Under the pieces are notes generated by a model. The model had not been told where the DNA came from. It worked only from the letters and a program-made list of their open reading frames with translations, and did not search any database. From CAZPMT01 sp964587655 (GTDB lineage Bacteria; Hydrogenedentota; Hydrogenedentia; Hydrogenedentales; SLHB01): a stretch of DNA of 14,076 bases. Location of the stretch: the NCBI GenBank assembly GCA_964587655.1, contig CAZPMT010000144.1, positions 1-14,076 on the forward strand. The letters run 5' to 3'. Position numbers and translations under genes: made by a program. Below, one piece after another: positions 6,862 through 13,921 of this stretch (within the stretch, counting starts at the first letter, position 1; every line of letters begins with the position of its first letter).

Positions 6862-9273
6862 CTACAATGCATTCATCCTGGCCACAAACATGGCGCGATC
6901 CTCGGCGCTCAACGCATCGATTTCAGACGCACGCTGATAAATGGCTCGCGCCTTTTCCTTCTCGCCCCGGTGTTCATAAATACTTCCAAGAAGCTTGTAC
7001 GCATCGGCATACGCGACGGACCTTTCCAGGAGGGTGGTCAGGGTTGCGATTGCGCCATTTTCATCATCCATTTTCGCCTGGTAAAATGCAAGCGTATAGC
7101 CATACTTTGGTTCGGAAGGCAGCAACTCCCATGCTCTTCGGCAGCAGTTGAGTCCTTCGGATTTACCCTGCTGCAAGAGCAGGACACCCAGGTTGTACGC
7201 CGCCTGCGCCAGTTGAGGATCGAGTTCCAGCGCCTTGCGCAAGCAGGATTCGGCCTCCTCCATCCGGTTGGTTTCGGCCAGGAGCAGGCCCAGATTAAAC
7301 TGGGCGGGCGCGCTGCGCGGGTCGGCCTTGATTGCTCTCCGCAGCACCTCCTCGGCCTTGTCCATGTGCCCCTGTTGGCTGTGCAGCAGCGACATGTTGA
7401 CCAGCGGCGCCACGATGCCCGGATTCAGCTTCATCGACAATTCGTACTCGGCTACGGCGCGATCGTATTCGCGCCGTTCCGCGTGGAGGTTGCCCAGATT
7501 GTAGTGTAACGCGTAATCGTCCGCCCGCGAGCGGAGAGATTTCTCAAACTCGTCCATGGCTTTCGCGAGTGATTCGCGGTCTTCCGAGCCCAGGTCGCCC
7601 GGGGAGATTCCTGCAAGCACGCCGGCCGCGCGCACCCGAACCAGGCGATAGTCGTCGCGGGTCGCCTTAAGGAGGGCCGGCACGGAGTCCCGCGTCAGAT
7701 AGCCGTCAAGGGCCTCGGCCGAACTTGTCCTGACCAGGGGCGAGGGGTCTTTCAGCGCCTTCACAATGGCGGGCCATTTCTCCGGCGAAGCGCAGGCCAT
7801 GGAGAGACGGAGTAACGACGCGGCCGTCACTTCATCCCGTTCGGGGCGCAATATGTATGCCATCATCTCGGGCAGACGGGTCCAGTCTCGCTTGCGGGCT
7901 GCATCGATGAGACCCGCCCGTTCCAGTACAGGCGCCTGGTAGTCGCGCGTCCGCCATTCGCGCACGTACTTGTCCGACCAGGCGGCGTCTTTGTCCGCGT
8001 GACAGATGTTACAGGCGTTGGGCGACTGAAACTTGATGGTCGCGGCGGGAGTAGGCGGCAGCATGGAGTGGTCGTGCCGGACCATGCGGGCAAACTCCGT
8101 CTTGGGCATGTGGCACGAGATGCACTTGTTGCCCTCCCCATCCGCCTTGTGATGAGTGTGGGCCGTTGCTGCATCCACCTTGTCCTGGTGACAGGGCGCG
8201 CAGGCGTTGTTGGCCTTGTCGGGGTCCTTGAAGCGGTATCGCCCGCTGGAGGTGTGGCAGAACACGCAGTCAAGCTTGCCCGACTTGGCGCACGGGCTCA
8301 TGCGCCAGAGGGTGAAGGTGTAGTTTTCGCCCAGATCGCGTCCGTCAGGGTAGAAGTCGGGGTCTTCGAGGGTTACCAGACCGTAGTGGTCAAAGAAGCG
8401 GTCGCCCGGCGTGAAAGAGGGCGTTACGGGCTGCATCTTCGCGTGGCACGGAGAACACATGTCGTTCCGTTGCTCCTTCGACATGATCTTTGCGCTGATG
8501 AGGTGTAGCGGGGGTTTCTGGCCCTCGGGGGCCTCTCTGAACACTCTGGTATGCTCTGCGCTTGGTCCGTGACAGGTTTCGCAGTTTATTCCCGGTTCAG
8601 CCCACGTCGTGTGATAAGAGTCCGTTCCCAGGTCGTAGTTCGTCGAGAGCTGGCTGACATGGCACCCGTAGCAGGATGTGTTGAACGTGTAGGGGCGTTC
8701 GCGCCAGTTCACGGGCTGATCCTGTCCTCCGCCGGCATGCCTCATGCCGCTCATGGCCATGTCAAACCATTCTTTCTTTCGCATGTCATAGGCGAGCGGC
8801 AATGTCTGGAGCATGCCGCGGTCGGTGGGTGTCAGGAAGTAGTAGACGTTCTTTCCGCCCATGGCGTGGGCAATCGGAAGGGCCTTTTCCCCCTGCGGGC
8901 CGCGTTCGCGGACGCAGGCCGCGCCCGGCGTCAGGTCGACGGTGTACGTGTATTCGCCGATCGCGATCTCACCCGTCTGCGGCGTAAGGTTCTTCTGCGC
9001 AAGGGCGTCGGTAAACGGTTGCATCGCAAGACCGTGAAAAGAGGTCGACCAAAGCTCGTAGAACTTCTCGTGGCACTCACGGCAACTCGACGAACCCGCA
9101 AGTTGTGCCGATGATTCAGGAGGGAGACCCGGTTGGGCATGGCTTAGGTCGCCCATCGAGACAGCAAACAAGACGAACATCACAACGGCGATGCCGCGCC
9201 CGCATTCCTCAGCCCGTACGTTCGCTGTTGCCACCCCCCGAGCAGCAGCCCTTCGTGTTCCCCAGAAACCCAT
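6862..9273 (-). CDS. Octaheme cytochrome c with HEAT and TPR repeats
   Basis: The 803-residue exported protein has eight CXXCH heme sites at about residues 64, 201, 231, 273, 336, 358, 384 and 421 (CRECH, CYGCH, CETCH, CSPCH, CVFCH, CAPCH, CISCH, CNICH). NCETCHGPSAEH is typical of cytochrome c554-like multiheme proteins. Residues about 475-565 look like HEAT repeats (LVRTSSAEALDGYL, LVRVRAAGVLAG). About 570-800 are TPRs (ALHYNLGNLHAERREYDRAVAEYE, APAQFNLGLLLAETNRMEEAESCLRKALELDP and others). It probably acts in periplasmic electron transfer, using the repeats to dock a partner. I chose the ATG at 9273 because AAGGA lies 7 nt upstream and a signal-anchor stretch (about 27-40, before SHAQ) follows; the frame is open to 9477. 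The same architecture occurs widely in environmental bacteria. Its redox partner is unknown. Confidence 0.9.
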   Translation of the reverse strand: MGFWGTRRAAARGVATANVRAEECGRGIAVVMFVLFAVSMGDLSHAQPGLPPESSAQLAGSSSCRECHEKFYELWSTSFHGLAMQPFTDALAQKNLTPQTGEIAIGEYTYTVDLTPGAACVRERGPQGEKALPIAHAMGGKNVYYFLTPTDRGMLQTLPLAYDMRKKEWFDMAMSGMRHAGGGQDQPVNWRERPYTFNTSCYGCHVSQLSTNYDLGTDSYHTTWAEPGINCETCHGPSAEHTRVFREAPEGQKPPLHLISAKIMSKEQRNDMCSPCHAKMQPVTPSFTPGDRFFDHYGLVTLEDPDFYPDGRDLGENYTFTLWRMSPCAKSGKLDCVFCHTSSGRYRFKDPDKANNACAPCHQDKVDAATAHTHHKADGEGNKCISCHMPKTEFARMVRHDHSMLPPTPAATIKFQSPNACNICHADKDAAWSDKYVREWRTRDYQAPVLERAGLIDAARKRDWTRLPEMMAYILRPERDEVTAASLLRLSMACASPEKWPAIVKALKDPSPLVRTSSAEALDGYLTRDSVPALLKATRDDYRLVRVRAAGVLAGISPGDLGSEDRESLAKAMDEFEKSLRSRADDYALHYNLGNLHAERREYDRAVAEYELSMKLNPGIVAPLVNMSLLHSQQGHMDKAEEVLRRAIKADPRSAPAQFNLGLLLAETNRMEEAESCLRKALELDPQLAQAAYNLGVLLLQQGKSEGLNCCRRAWELLPSEPKYGYTLAFYQAKMDDENGAIATLTTLLERSVAYADAYKLLGSIYEHRGEKEKARAIYQRASEIDALSAEDRAMFVARMNAL

Positions 9274-9439
9274 GCCCTCATCCTTCAGACAACACAAAAC
9301 TTCAGAATCGTGTACCTTAGCATGCAGCCCGCAGTAAACGCAAACCCTCTCCAATCGGCCAGATATCCGCACGTAACATCTTCGTCGCAGCGGTGCGCTT
9401 GTACATCGGCAAGAAGTGTTGTGCTTACGTGCGGACAAT

Positions 9440-9456
9440 TCTGGTCTCAGACCAGA
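9440..9456. promoter_or_regulatory. Perfect 17-bp palindrome, candidate operator
   Basis: TCTGGTCT-C-AGACCAGA has 8-bp arms around a single central C. The CTGGTC...GACCAG half-sites resemble FadR-type GntR operators (TGGT...ACCA), though with wider spacing. It abuts the candidate -35 of the regulator gene, so autoregulation or control of the divergent cytochrome operon is plausible. Confidence 0.5.
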
Positions 9457-9458
9457 CG

Positions 9459-9487
9459 TTGCCCCACGCGACCCCATCGTGTATCAT
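9459..9487 (+). promoter_or_regulatory. Candidate sigma70 promoter for the GntR gene
   Basis: TTGCCC (9459-9464) and TATCAT (9482-9487) are separated by 17 nt, giving 4/6 and 5/6 matches to the consensus. Transcription would begin near 9494, leaving a leader of about 150 nt. The 17-bp palindrome ends 2 nt before the -35. Confidence 0.35.
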
Positions 9488-9644
9488 AGTAAGAGCAGGG
9501 CGGGTTCGGTTCGTGATGTCGGAACCGTTCCCCAAAGAAGATGGTAGTATGTGAGAAATGAGGGAGCGCCTACTGCACACAGTTCGCAATCCAACAGGAG
9601 AAGCGCACGCCGTTCTCAATAGACCTGGAGCGTAAGGCAAAAAG

Positions 9645-10376
9645 ATGGCCAACAATAGCAGGAACAAACGAAGCCGCACGCGAGATGATCCAGGCACGGT
9701 GGCGACGCGTGTTGCTGAACTCCTCCGGGATGACATCATTCAAGGACTCATTGCCGGTGGCGAACGCCTCAGCGAGGTTGCTTTGGCGGAACGGTATGGT
9801 GTCAGTCGAATTCCCATCCGGGAGGCCCTGCGGATCGTAGAAGGACAAGGGCTGGTCGAAATACACCCGTTCTCCGGCGCGTTTGTTTCAGAGCTGTCTA
9901 CCGATGATGTTGTGGATATTTTCGAGATTCACGAAGCCCTCGAGTCCATTGCACTTCGCTTGGCGCTTCCTCAGTTGACTTCCGAGGACCTCCTCGCGGC
10001 GGAACAGCTTGCACGGAAAGCCGAGCGCGAGCCGGATCCGCGGCGGTGGGCTGAACTGGCGGGCGACTTCTTCACGACGATCTACGGTGGGATTGGGCGT
10101 CGCCATCTCTTGGATTTGCTTCGACGGGTGGTCACCAACCATAGTCGTTATCTCTATGCTTTCTTCACTGCGTTGCGCACCCTCCAGCCCGACCTACCGG
10201 GGCCGCGTGACTATGTGGCCGTGTTGCGCAGACGAGACATTGACGCGGCCCTCAAGTTTCAGAAGGAGTGGCGTAGGGCGCAACGGGACTTCTTCATCCA
10301 ACACATGACCTCCGGCCAGAAACGTTCTTCGGGCGCGTCCGACCCCAAGAAGCGCGGGAAGACTCCGCGAAAATAA
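9645..10376 (+). CDS. GntR family regulator, FCD subfamily
   Basis: The 243-residue regulator has an N-terminal winged helix-turn-helix (about 19-83: VAELLRDDIIQGLIAGGERLSEVALAERYGVSRIPIREALRIVEGQGLVE), the GntR signature with recognition helix VSRIPIREAL. The C-terminal helical domain (about 88-222, FEIHEALESIALRLA...) is of FCD type, which usually senses small organic acids or sugars. The FCD metal-binding histidines appear lost: the DxxxH position reads DFFTT (141-145), the EH position reads DY (189-190), and no His stands near the next site. A basic tail (KKRGKTPRK) ends the protein. AAGG lies 7 nt before the ATG. It is the likely controller of the downstream microprotein-glycosyltransferase operon, given the TGTATACA inverted sites between them. 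Confidence 0.92.
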   Translation: MANNSRNKRSRTRDDPGTVATRVAELLRDDIIQGLIAGGERLSEVALAERYGVSRIPIREALRIVEGQGLVEIHPFSGAFVSELSTDDVVDIFEIHEALESIALRLALPQLTSEDLLAAEQLARKAEREPDPRRWAELAGDFFTTIYGGIGRRHLLDLLRRVVTNHSRYLYAFFTALRTLQPDLPGPRDYVAVLRRRDIDAALKFQKEWRRAQRDFFIQHMTSGQKRSSGASDPKKRGKTPRK

Positions 10377-10497
10377 ACGTAGCGCGCCCTCGATGATTTT
10401 CTCCTCTCCTGCAAGTGCTTCGCGTGTAACCGTTCGCGCCTGAACCCCAATCCGCGGGTCCGACCGTGTGTCATCCTGCGCCAAGCCTGCATCGTTA

Positions 10498-10514
10498 ACC
10501 AAACTGTATACAAT
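10498..10514. promoter_or_regulatory. Operator-like inverted repeat, left copy
   Basis: ACCAAACTGTATACAAT is the exact reverse complement of the sequence at 10641-10657. Its core TGTATACA (10505-10512) is itself palindromic and fits the TNGTNNNNACNA-like half-site logic of FCD-type GntR operators. It lies 122 nt after the regulator gene stop. Confidence 0.65.
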
Positions 10515-10530
10515 ATTTGAAGTATGTTGT

Positions 10531-10546
10531 CGGAAGAATCCTTCCG
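10531..10546. repeat. Short hairpin between the two operator-like repeats
   Basis: CGGAAG (10531-10536) and CTTCCG (10541-10546) form a 6-bp stem with loop AATC. It could end transcripts from the regulator gene or be incidental; no T-run follows. Confidence 0.3.
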
Positions 10547-10640
10547 GAGATTGCTGATTGTGAGAAAATGCGCATGATCTAGCGACATAACAACTTCGGC
10601 GCGGGTTATTCCGCTGTAACGAATTCGACTTGCGGTTGTA

Positions 10641-10657
10641 ATTGTATACAGTTTGGT
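10641..10657. promoter_or_regulatory. Operator-like inverted repeat, right copy
   Basis: ATTGTATACAGTTTGGT matches the left copy base for base in inverted orientation, with 126 nt between them and 138 bp between the palindromic centres (about 13 helical turns). It lies 47 nt upstream of the microprotein start codon, where a bound repressor would block the promoter or early elongation. No clear -35/-10 pair could be assigned nearby. Confidence 0.65.
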
Positions 10658-10704
10658 CGAAGCATAGGGCTAGGCCACAAGAAGGCAACAAAAGGAGCAC
10701 CATC

Positions 10705-10851
10705 ATGAAGCACGTACAGTACGTAACGAAAAGTATACCCGTGAAAGCCGCCGGCACTCCCGGCGGACAATTCCTGCTGGACCTCAAGACATTCGTGCAA
10801 AGCCACTCGGATGTGTTCCAGCAGCTTTTCCAGAAGGGCGCTTCGCAGTAA
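10705..10851 (+). CDS. 48-residue microprotein heading the glycosyltransferase operon
   Basis: The ATG has an AGGAG at 10693-10697, 7 nt upstream, the best ribosome site in the operon. The sequence begins MKHVQYVTKSIPVKAAG, passes a TPGG turn (18-21) and ends in a probable amphipathic helix (about 23-44: FLLDLKTF, then VFQQLFQK). There is no Cys, no signal peptide and no full transmembrane helix. The two-part look (basic N-terminus, PGG, amphipathic tail) recalls peptide precursors or small membrane-surface proteins, but I do not recognise the family. A 7-bp GC hairpin (CCGCCGG/CCGGCGG, 10748-10766) lies within the coding sequence and another spans the stop codon. It is 50 nt before the first glycosyltransferase gene and 47 nt after the right operator-like repeat. 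A longer frame from 10642 lacks a Shine-Dalgarno. Substrate, surfactant-like product or enzyme subunit all remain possible. Confidence 0.75.
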   Translation: MKHVQYVTKSIPVKAAGTPGGQFLLDLKTFVQSHSDVFQQLFQKGASQ

Positions 10852-10855
10852 GCGC
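10838..10855 (+). repeat. Hairpin spanning the microprotein stop codon
   Basis: GCGCTT (10838-10843) pairs with AAGCGC (10850-10855) across a 6-nt loop that enters the stop codon. Such a hairpin could protect the 5' part of the transcript and raise microprotein level over the downstream enzymes. The stem is only 6 bp, so this is tentative. Confidence 0.3.
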
Positions 10856-10901
10856 GTGCATGGCCCGGACGATCTCGAGCACAAACACAAGGTTGCTACC
10901 C

Positions 10902-12203
10902 ATGAAAATCGTAATGTTTCCACTGAGTTGGGTGTTGGCACATGTGGGCCGCACAGTACAAGTAGCAGAGGCTTTGCGCAAGCGAGGTCATGAGGTTGTC
11001 TTTGCGGGAGAGGATCCGGGCCATCCCTTGTCTTACCTTCGGCTCGCGAAGAACGCGGGCTTTCGTGTGGTGCCCGCGAAGGAGCCCAAGTGGCACTGGG
11101 CTTGGCAGCGCTTTCATGACCACGGCGCGTGGACGGGTGTGTGGGACTTCTTCAACGACCAGAAATGGGCGCCGCTGGAGGATATTCTTGAAGACATGCT
11201 CCGGGTGGTTGGGGAAGAACAGCCCGATCTCCTGCTGGGTGATGCAAGCATCGGTGTCAGTACGGTAGGTCATATTACTGGCATCAAGGCGGCCGGGATC
11301 CTGAACTCGTACAACCTTCGCTTCTTCAAGCCACGAAGCCTGTACCGGGGCATTATTCGGACGTGCGACCGGTTCAAATGGGCGCCGATTCGCAAGAGGG
11401 TCTATCGGCGTCACGGCGCCGCGCCCAAGAACGCGGCCGAATTGATCCAGCAGATTCCCCTGCTATCGCCCGACTTGGCGGCTCTCCATGATGCGCACAG
11501 CGTGTACCCAAACTGGCAACCCATTGGCCCTTTGGTTTTCGAACCACAGACTCCCCTTCCCGGGTGGTATGACGAACTGGCGGATGGCACGACCAACGTT
11601 TATATTACCATGGGATCGACGGGACTGCTCGATCCCCTTCTCCGGAGAAGCTATTCCGCTCTGGCCAAGACACCCTATCGATTCGTCGTGACCACAAGCG
11701 GGCAGGTCTCGCAGGACACCATGGACGCCGCCCCCCGCAACTTCCGGTTTGCTCACCATGCCCCCGGCTCCAAGCTCCTGGAGCGAAGCGCCGCCATGGT
11801 CTTCCATGGAGGAAACGGCACGATGTACCAGGCGCTAGCGGCTGGCGTTCCAATGCTCGCCTTGCCCAGCCATTTAGGGCAAGAGGCTTCAATCGCACCG
11901 GGATTGCGGGAAGGTTTTGCGCGCCGGGCCAACTGCCGGCGTATCATCGGCGAAGATTTGGTGAAGGAAATCGACCTGCTTGTAAGCGACCCATCATACC
12001 GCTCTAACGCAACGCGATTTAGCCACGCCGTCCGCACCGCCCACGCATCTGAAGTGGCGGTAGACATGTTGGAGCGCTATGTCATGGGTGGCAGCCGCAT
12101 TCGTTCGGCCGCAGTTGCACGCCCATTGGAAAGCACACCACTCAACGTGCTGAGGCATGCGCCCGCAGCCCAGTTTACAACACTAGAAGGACATTCAACA
12201 TGA
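10902..12203 (+). CDS. GT1-type glycosyltransferase (MGT/UGT-like)
   Basis: The 433-residue GT-B enzyme should transfer a sugar from a nucleotide donor to an acceptor, as RhlB, YjiC and macrolide glycosyltransferases do. The N-terminal Rossmann half starts MKIVMFPLSWVLAHVGRTVQVAEALRKRGHEVVFAG, with His14 at the catalytic-base position. The C-terminal half has NVYITMGST (232-240) and the donor-site block FHGGNGTMYQALAAGVPMLALP (301-322). The usual DQ that binds the donor sugar reads GQ (326-327). There is no signal peptide or membrane segment; a variable tail follows residue 395. I chose the ATG at 10902 because the conserved MKI strand begins there; the frame is open 14 codons further. Its end overlaps the next gene by ATGA. 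The acceptor is unknown. Confidence 0.88.
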   Translation: MKIVMFPLSWVLAHVGRTVQVAEALRKRGHEVVFAGEDPGHPLSYLRLAKNAGFRVVPAKEPKWHWAWQRFHDHGAWTGVWDFFNDQKWAPLEDILEDMLRVVGEEQPDLLLGDASIGVSTVGHITGIKAAGILNSYNLRFFKPRSLYRGIIRTCDRFKWAPIRKRVYRRHGAAPKNAAELIQQIPLLSPDLAALHDAHSVYPNWQPIGPLVFEPQTPLPGWYDELADGTTNVYITMGSTGLLDPLLRRSYSALAKTPYRFVVTTSGQVSQDTMDAAPRNFRFAHHAPGSKLLERSAAMVFHGGNGTMYQALAAGVPMLALPSHLGQEASIAPGLREGFARRANCRRIIGEDLVKEIDLLVSDPSYRSNATRFSHAVRTAHASEVAVDMLERYVMGGSRIRSAAVARPLESTPLNVLRHAPAAQFTTLEGHST

Positions 12204-12979
12204 AACCCACATTCTCGATCGTCATACCGGCCTACAATGAGGAAGCCTACTTGCCCGCCACCCTCGACGCGATCCGCAATGCCGAGGCGCGGCTCAGTGA
12301 ACCCGTTGACATAATCGTCGCCGACAACATGAGCACCGACCTGACTCGTCAGGTCGCCGTGTCCTTCGGGGCTAGGTTGGTGGTGGTCTCCACAAAGTGC
12401 ATATCGGCCGTGCGCAACAGGGGCGCCGCCGAGGCCACCGGCAAATACCTCGTGTTCCAAGATGCGGACAATCGGATGACGCCGGACGTACTTGTGGAGA
12501 TAAAGCGCAAAATGGACACCGGTCGATATGTCGGCGGGGGGCTGGTGAACGCCCAGTACGACAGAGATTCCTTGGGGTTGCGGTTAATCCACGGGCTCAT
12601 AAAATTCTCGGTTGCCTTGAGCGGGGTTTCCATGTTCATGTTCTACACAACGCCCGCGCATTTTCGCGCGATCGGCGGATTTGACGAACAACTGCTGGCA
12701 ACCGAGGACCACGACTTCGCCCTCCGCTTGAAGGCGTATGGCAATAGCCGCAGCTTGCGCTATCTGAATCTGCGCACGGGAGGAATCATCCTTTCCTCCC
12801 GGAAATTCGACGAGTACGGTGACTGGGCGGTGTTTCGCCGTCCGGGCGTGTTCATGCAAGCCCGTTCCAACAATCGCCAGGCCGCATACGAGTTGTGGTA
12901 CAAGCCCCGTCGGGAAGGTTCCTTTGCCGCCGAGCATGCGGCGCCATTGCTTTCTAATCACGCACAAGGGATGGAGTAG
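12200..12979 (+). CDS. Family 2 glycosyltransferase
   Basis: The 259-residue GT-A enzyme starts FSIVIPAYNEEAYLPATLDAI, the classic GT2 N-terminus. It has IIVADNMSTDLT (38-49), SAVRNRGAAEATGKYLVFQDAD with the DAD metal/nucleotide motif at 88-90, and TEDHDFALRL (168-177) as the likely acceptor-side acidic site. Residues about 132-150 are hydrophobic and might touch the membrane, but no full transmembrane domain is present. The ATG overlaps the TGA of the preceding glycosyltransferase gene, with AAGGA upstream, so the two enzymes should be made together and may act in sequence on one acceptor. Sugar and linkage cannot be predicted. Confidence 0.9.
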   Translation: MKPTFSIVIPAYNEEAYLPATLDAIRNAEARLSEPVDIIVADNMSTDLTRQVAVSFGARLVVVSTKCISAVRNRGAAEATGKYLVFQDADNRMTPDVLVEIKRKMDTGRYVGGGLVNAQYDRDSLGLRLIHGLIKFSVALSGVSMFMFYTTPAHFRAIGGFDEQLLATEDHDFALRLKAYGNSRSLRYLNLRTGGIILSSRKFDEYGDWAVFRRPGVFMQARSNNRQAAYELWYKPRREGSFAAEHAAPLLSNHAQGME

Positions 12980-12985
12980 AGGACG

Positions 12986-13921
12986 ATGGGCAACGCTGCA
13001 TACCGCATCAAGAATACACTGTACCGGTCCGGCATGCGAATACTCATGCCGGGCTTGGCCCGTCAGATGCTTAAGGAGGGCAATCTCGCGCTTCCGGAGG
13101 ATTCGGCGCCTGCTGCAAGAGGCGCTGCACCTCCACCGGAATTCATTCAGATCGAAGACCGCGACGCGAACGTCACGATTTTTGCGTTCTCCGGCCTCGA
13201 CGTTTTGTACGCCGGATTGGCGCGCTACGAGTTCCGGCGCGTCCTCCATGAACTTCATATTGAGGCGAATTTCGTTTTTGTGCGCGACGTGCAGCGAATG
13301 GGGTTTCAACTAAAGCCGGATGGCTCGCCCGGCGGCCTGGAGTTTTATGCCGCCGAACTCCTGCGCGTCAAGAACTTGCTGGGGGCAGGGCGCAACATTG
13401 CCATTGGGTCGTCTATCGGCGGCTGGGCGGCCTTCCTCTTTGCCACCATGTGCGAAATTGACGAAGTGATCCTCTTCGGCGCGGCGTTTAACATGGATGG
13501 CTTCAGCGCACCGTCCATGTTGCGACGCACTGCTCTTAATTTCCGGCTGCTGCTGACCGAACCGGGCGCGTATGTGGAACTTATTATCGTGACGCTGGCG
13601 GCGCGGCGGACCCGCAGGAATTTTGTCAGCCGTATCGGGGAAGAGAACATTCCCAAGCCCCTGGAACTCTACAAAACCGCGTCCGTCAAACCCGCCATCA
13701 CGCTTTTTTACGGGATCAAGTCGCTGCCGGACAAGAATCAGGCCATGCTCCTCCGGGGATATCCGAAAACGCGGCTCATCCCCCTGCCCACCGGGAGGCA
13801 CAACACACCGGCCTTTCTGAAGCAACAGGGCGCATTGGTTGACCGTATTGCCGAGGCATTGAGTAACCCGCCCCGTGGAGACGGGCACGGTCCGATACAT
13901 CAGTGTACTTCATTGCGATGA
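12986..13921 (+). CDS. Alpha/beta hydrolase fold protein
   Basis: The 311-residue protein has an alpha/beta hydrolase core: strand NVTIFAFSGL (62-71), the nucleophile elbow IAIGSSIGGWAAFLF (G-S-S143-I-G), VILFGAAFNM, ITLFYGIKSLPDKNQ (likely region of the acid) and LIPLPTGRHNTPAFL with candidate catalytic His272. The first 50 residues form a basic, Pro/Ala-rich extension (IKNTLYRSGMRILMPGLARQ) with no clear signal peptide. Reactions possible in this setting include acyl transfer or ester hydrolysis on a glycoconjugate. It starts 6 nt after the GT2 stop, with GAGG close upstream, so it ends the four-gene operon. RhlA-like acyltransferases share the fold and also pair with GT1 enzymes, but I see no specific similarity. 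Confidence 0.85.
   Translation: MGNAAYRIKNTLYRSGMRILMPGLARQMLKEGNLALPEDSAPAARGAAPPPEFIQIEDRDANVTIFAFSGLDVLYAGLARYEFRRVLHELHIEANFVFVRDVQRMGFQLKPDGSPGGLEFYAAELLRVKNLLGAGRNIAIGSSIGGWAAFLFATMCEIDEVILFGAAFNMDGFSAPSMLRRTALNFRLLLTEPGAYVELIIVTLAARRTRRNFVSRIGEENIPKPLELYKTASVKPAITLFYGIKSLPDKNQAMLLRGYPKTRLIPLPTGRHNTPAFLKQQGALVDRIAEALSNPPRGDGHGPIHQCTSLR

Larger units (their letters stand above)
9274..9644. other. Divergent intergenic region between the cytochrome and GntR genes
   Basis: This 371-nt non-coding stretch should hold both divergent promoters. It contains the perfect palindrome at 9440-9456 and the candidate GntR-gene promoter at 9459-9487. A 6-bp hairpin (CGGTTC 9507-9512 with GAACCG 9522-9527) would fall in the leader of the regulator mRNA. 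Toward the cytochrome gene, a weak TTGCGT (9338-9343) and an extended -10 TGCTAAGGT (core 9314-9319) are spaced 18 nt on the minus strand; I give this little weight. Open frames here show no family similarity. Confidence 0.6.

Noticed and set aside
9274..9477. Upstream extension of the cytochrome reading frame
   Set aside because: The extension is Arg/Cys-rich without similarity, while the ATG at 9273 has a Shine-Dalgarno and is followed by a signal sequence.
10551..10580. Promoter-like TTGCTG with a downstream hexamer between the operator-like repeats
   Set aside because: The -10 hexamer at the right distance matches the consensus at only two positions.
10498..10657. Inverted 17-bp repeats read as ends of a 160-bp miniature transposable element
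   Set aside because: No target-site duplication flanks the pair, and the palindromic TGTATACA cores beside a GntR gene fit operators better. Genome copy number would settle it.
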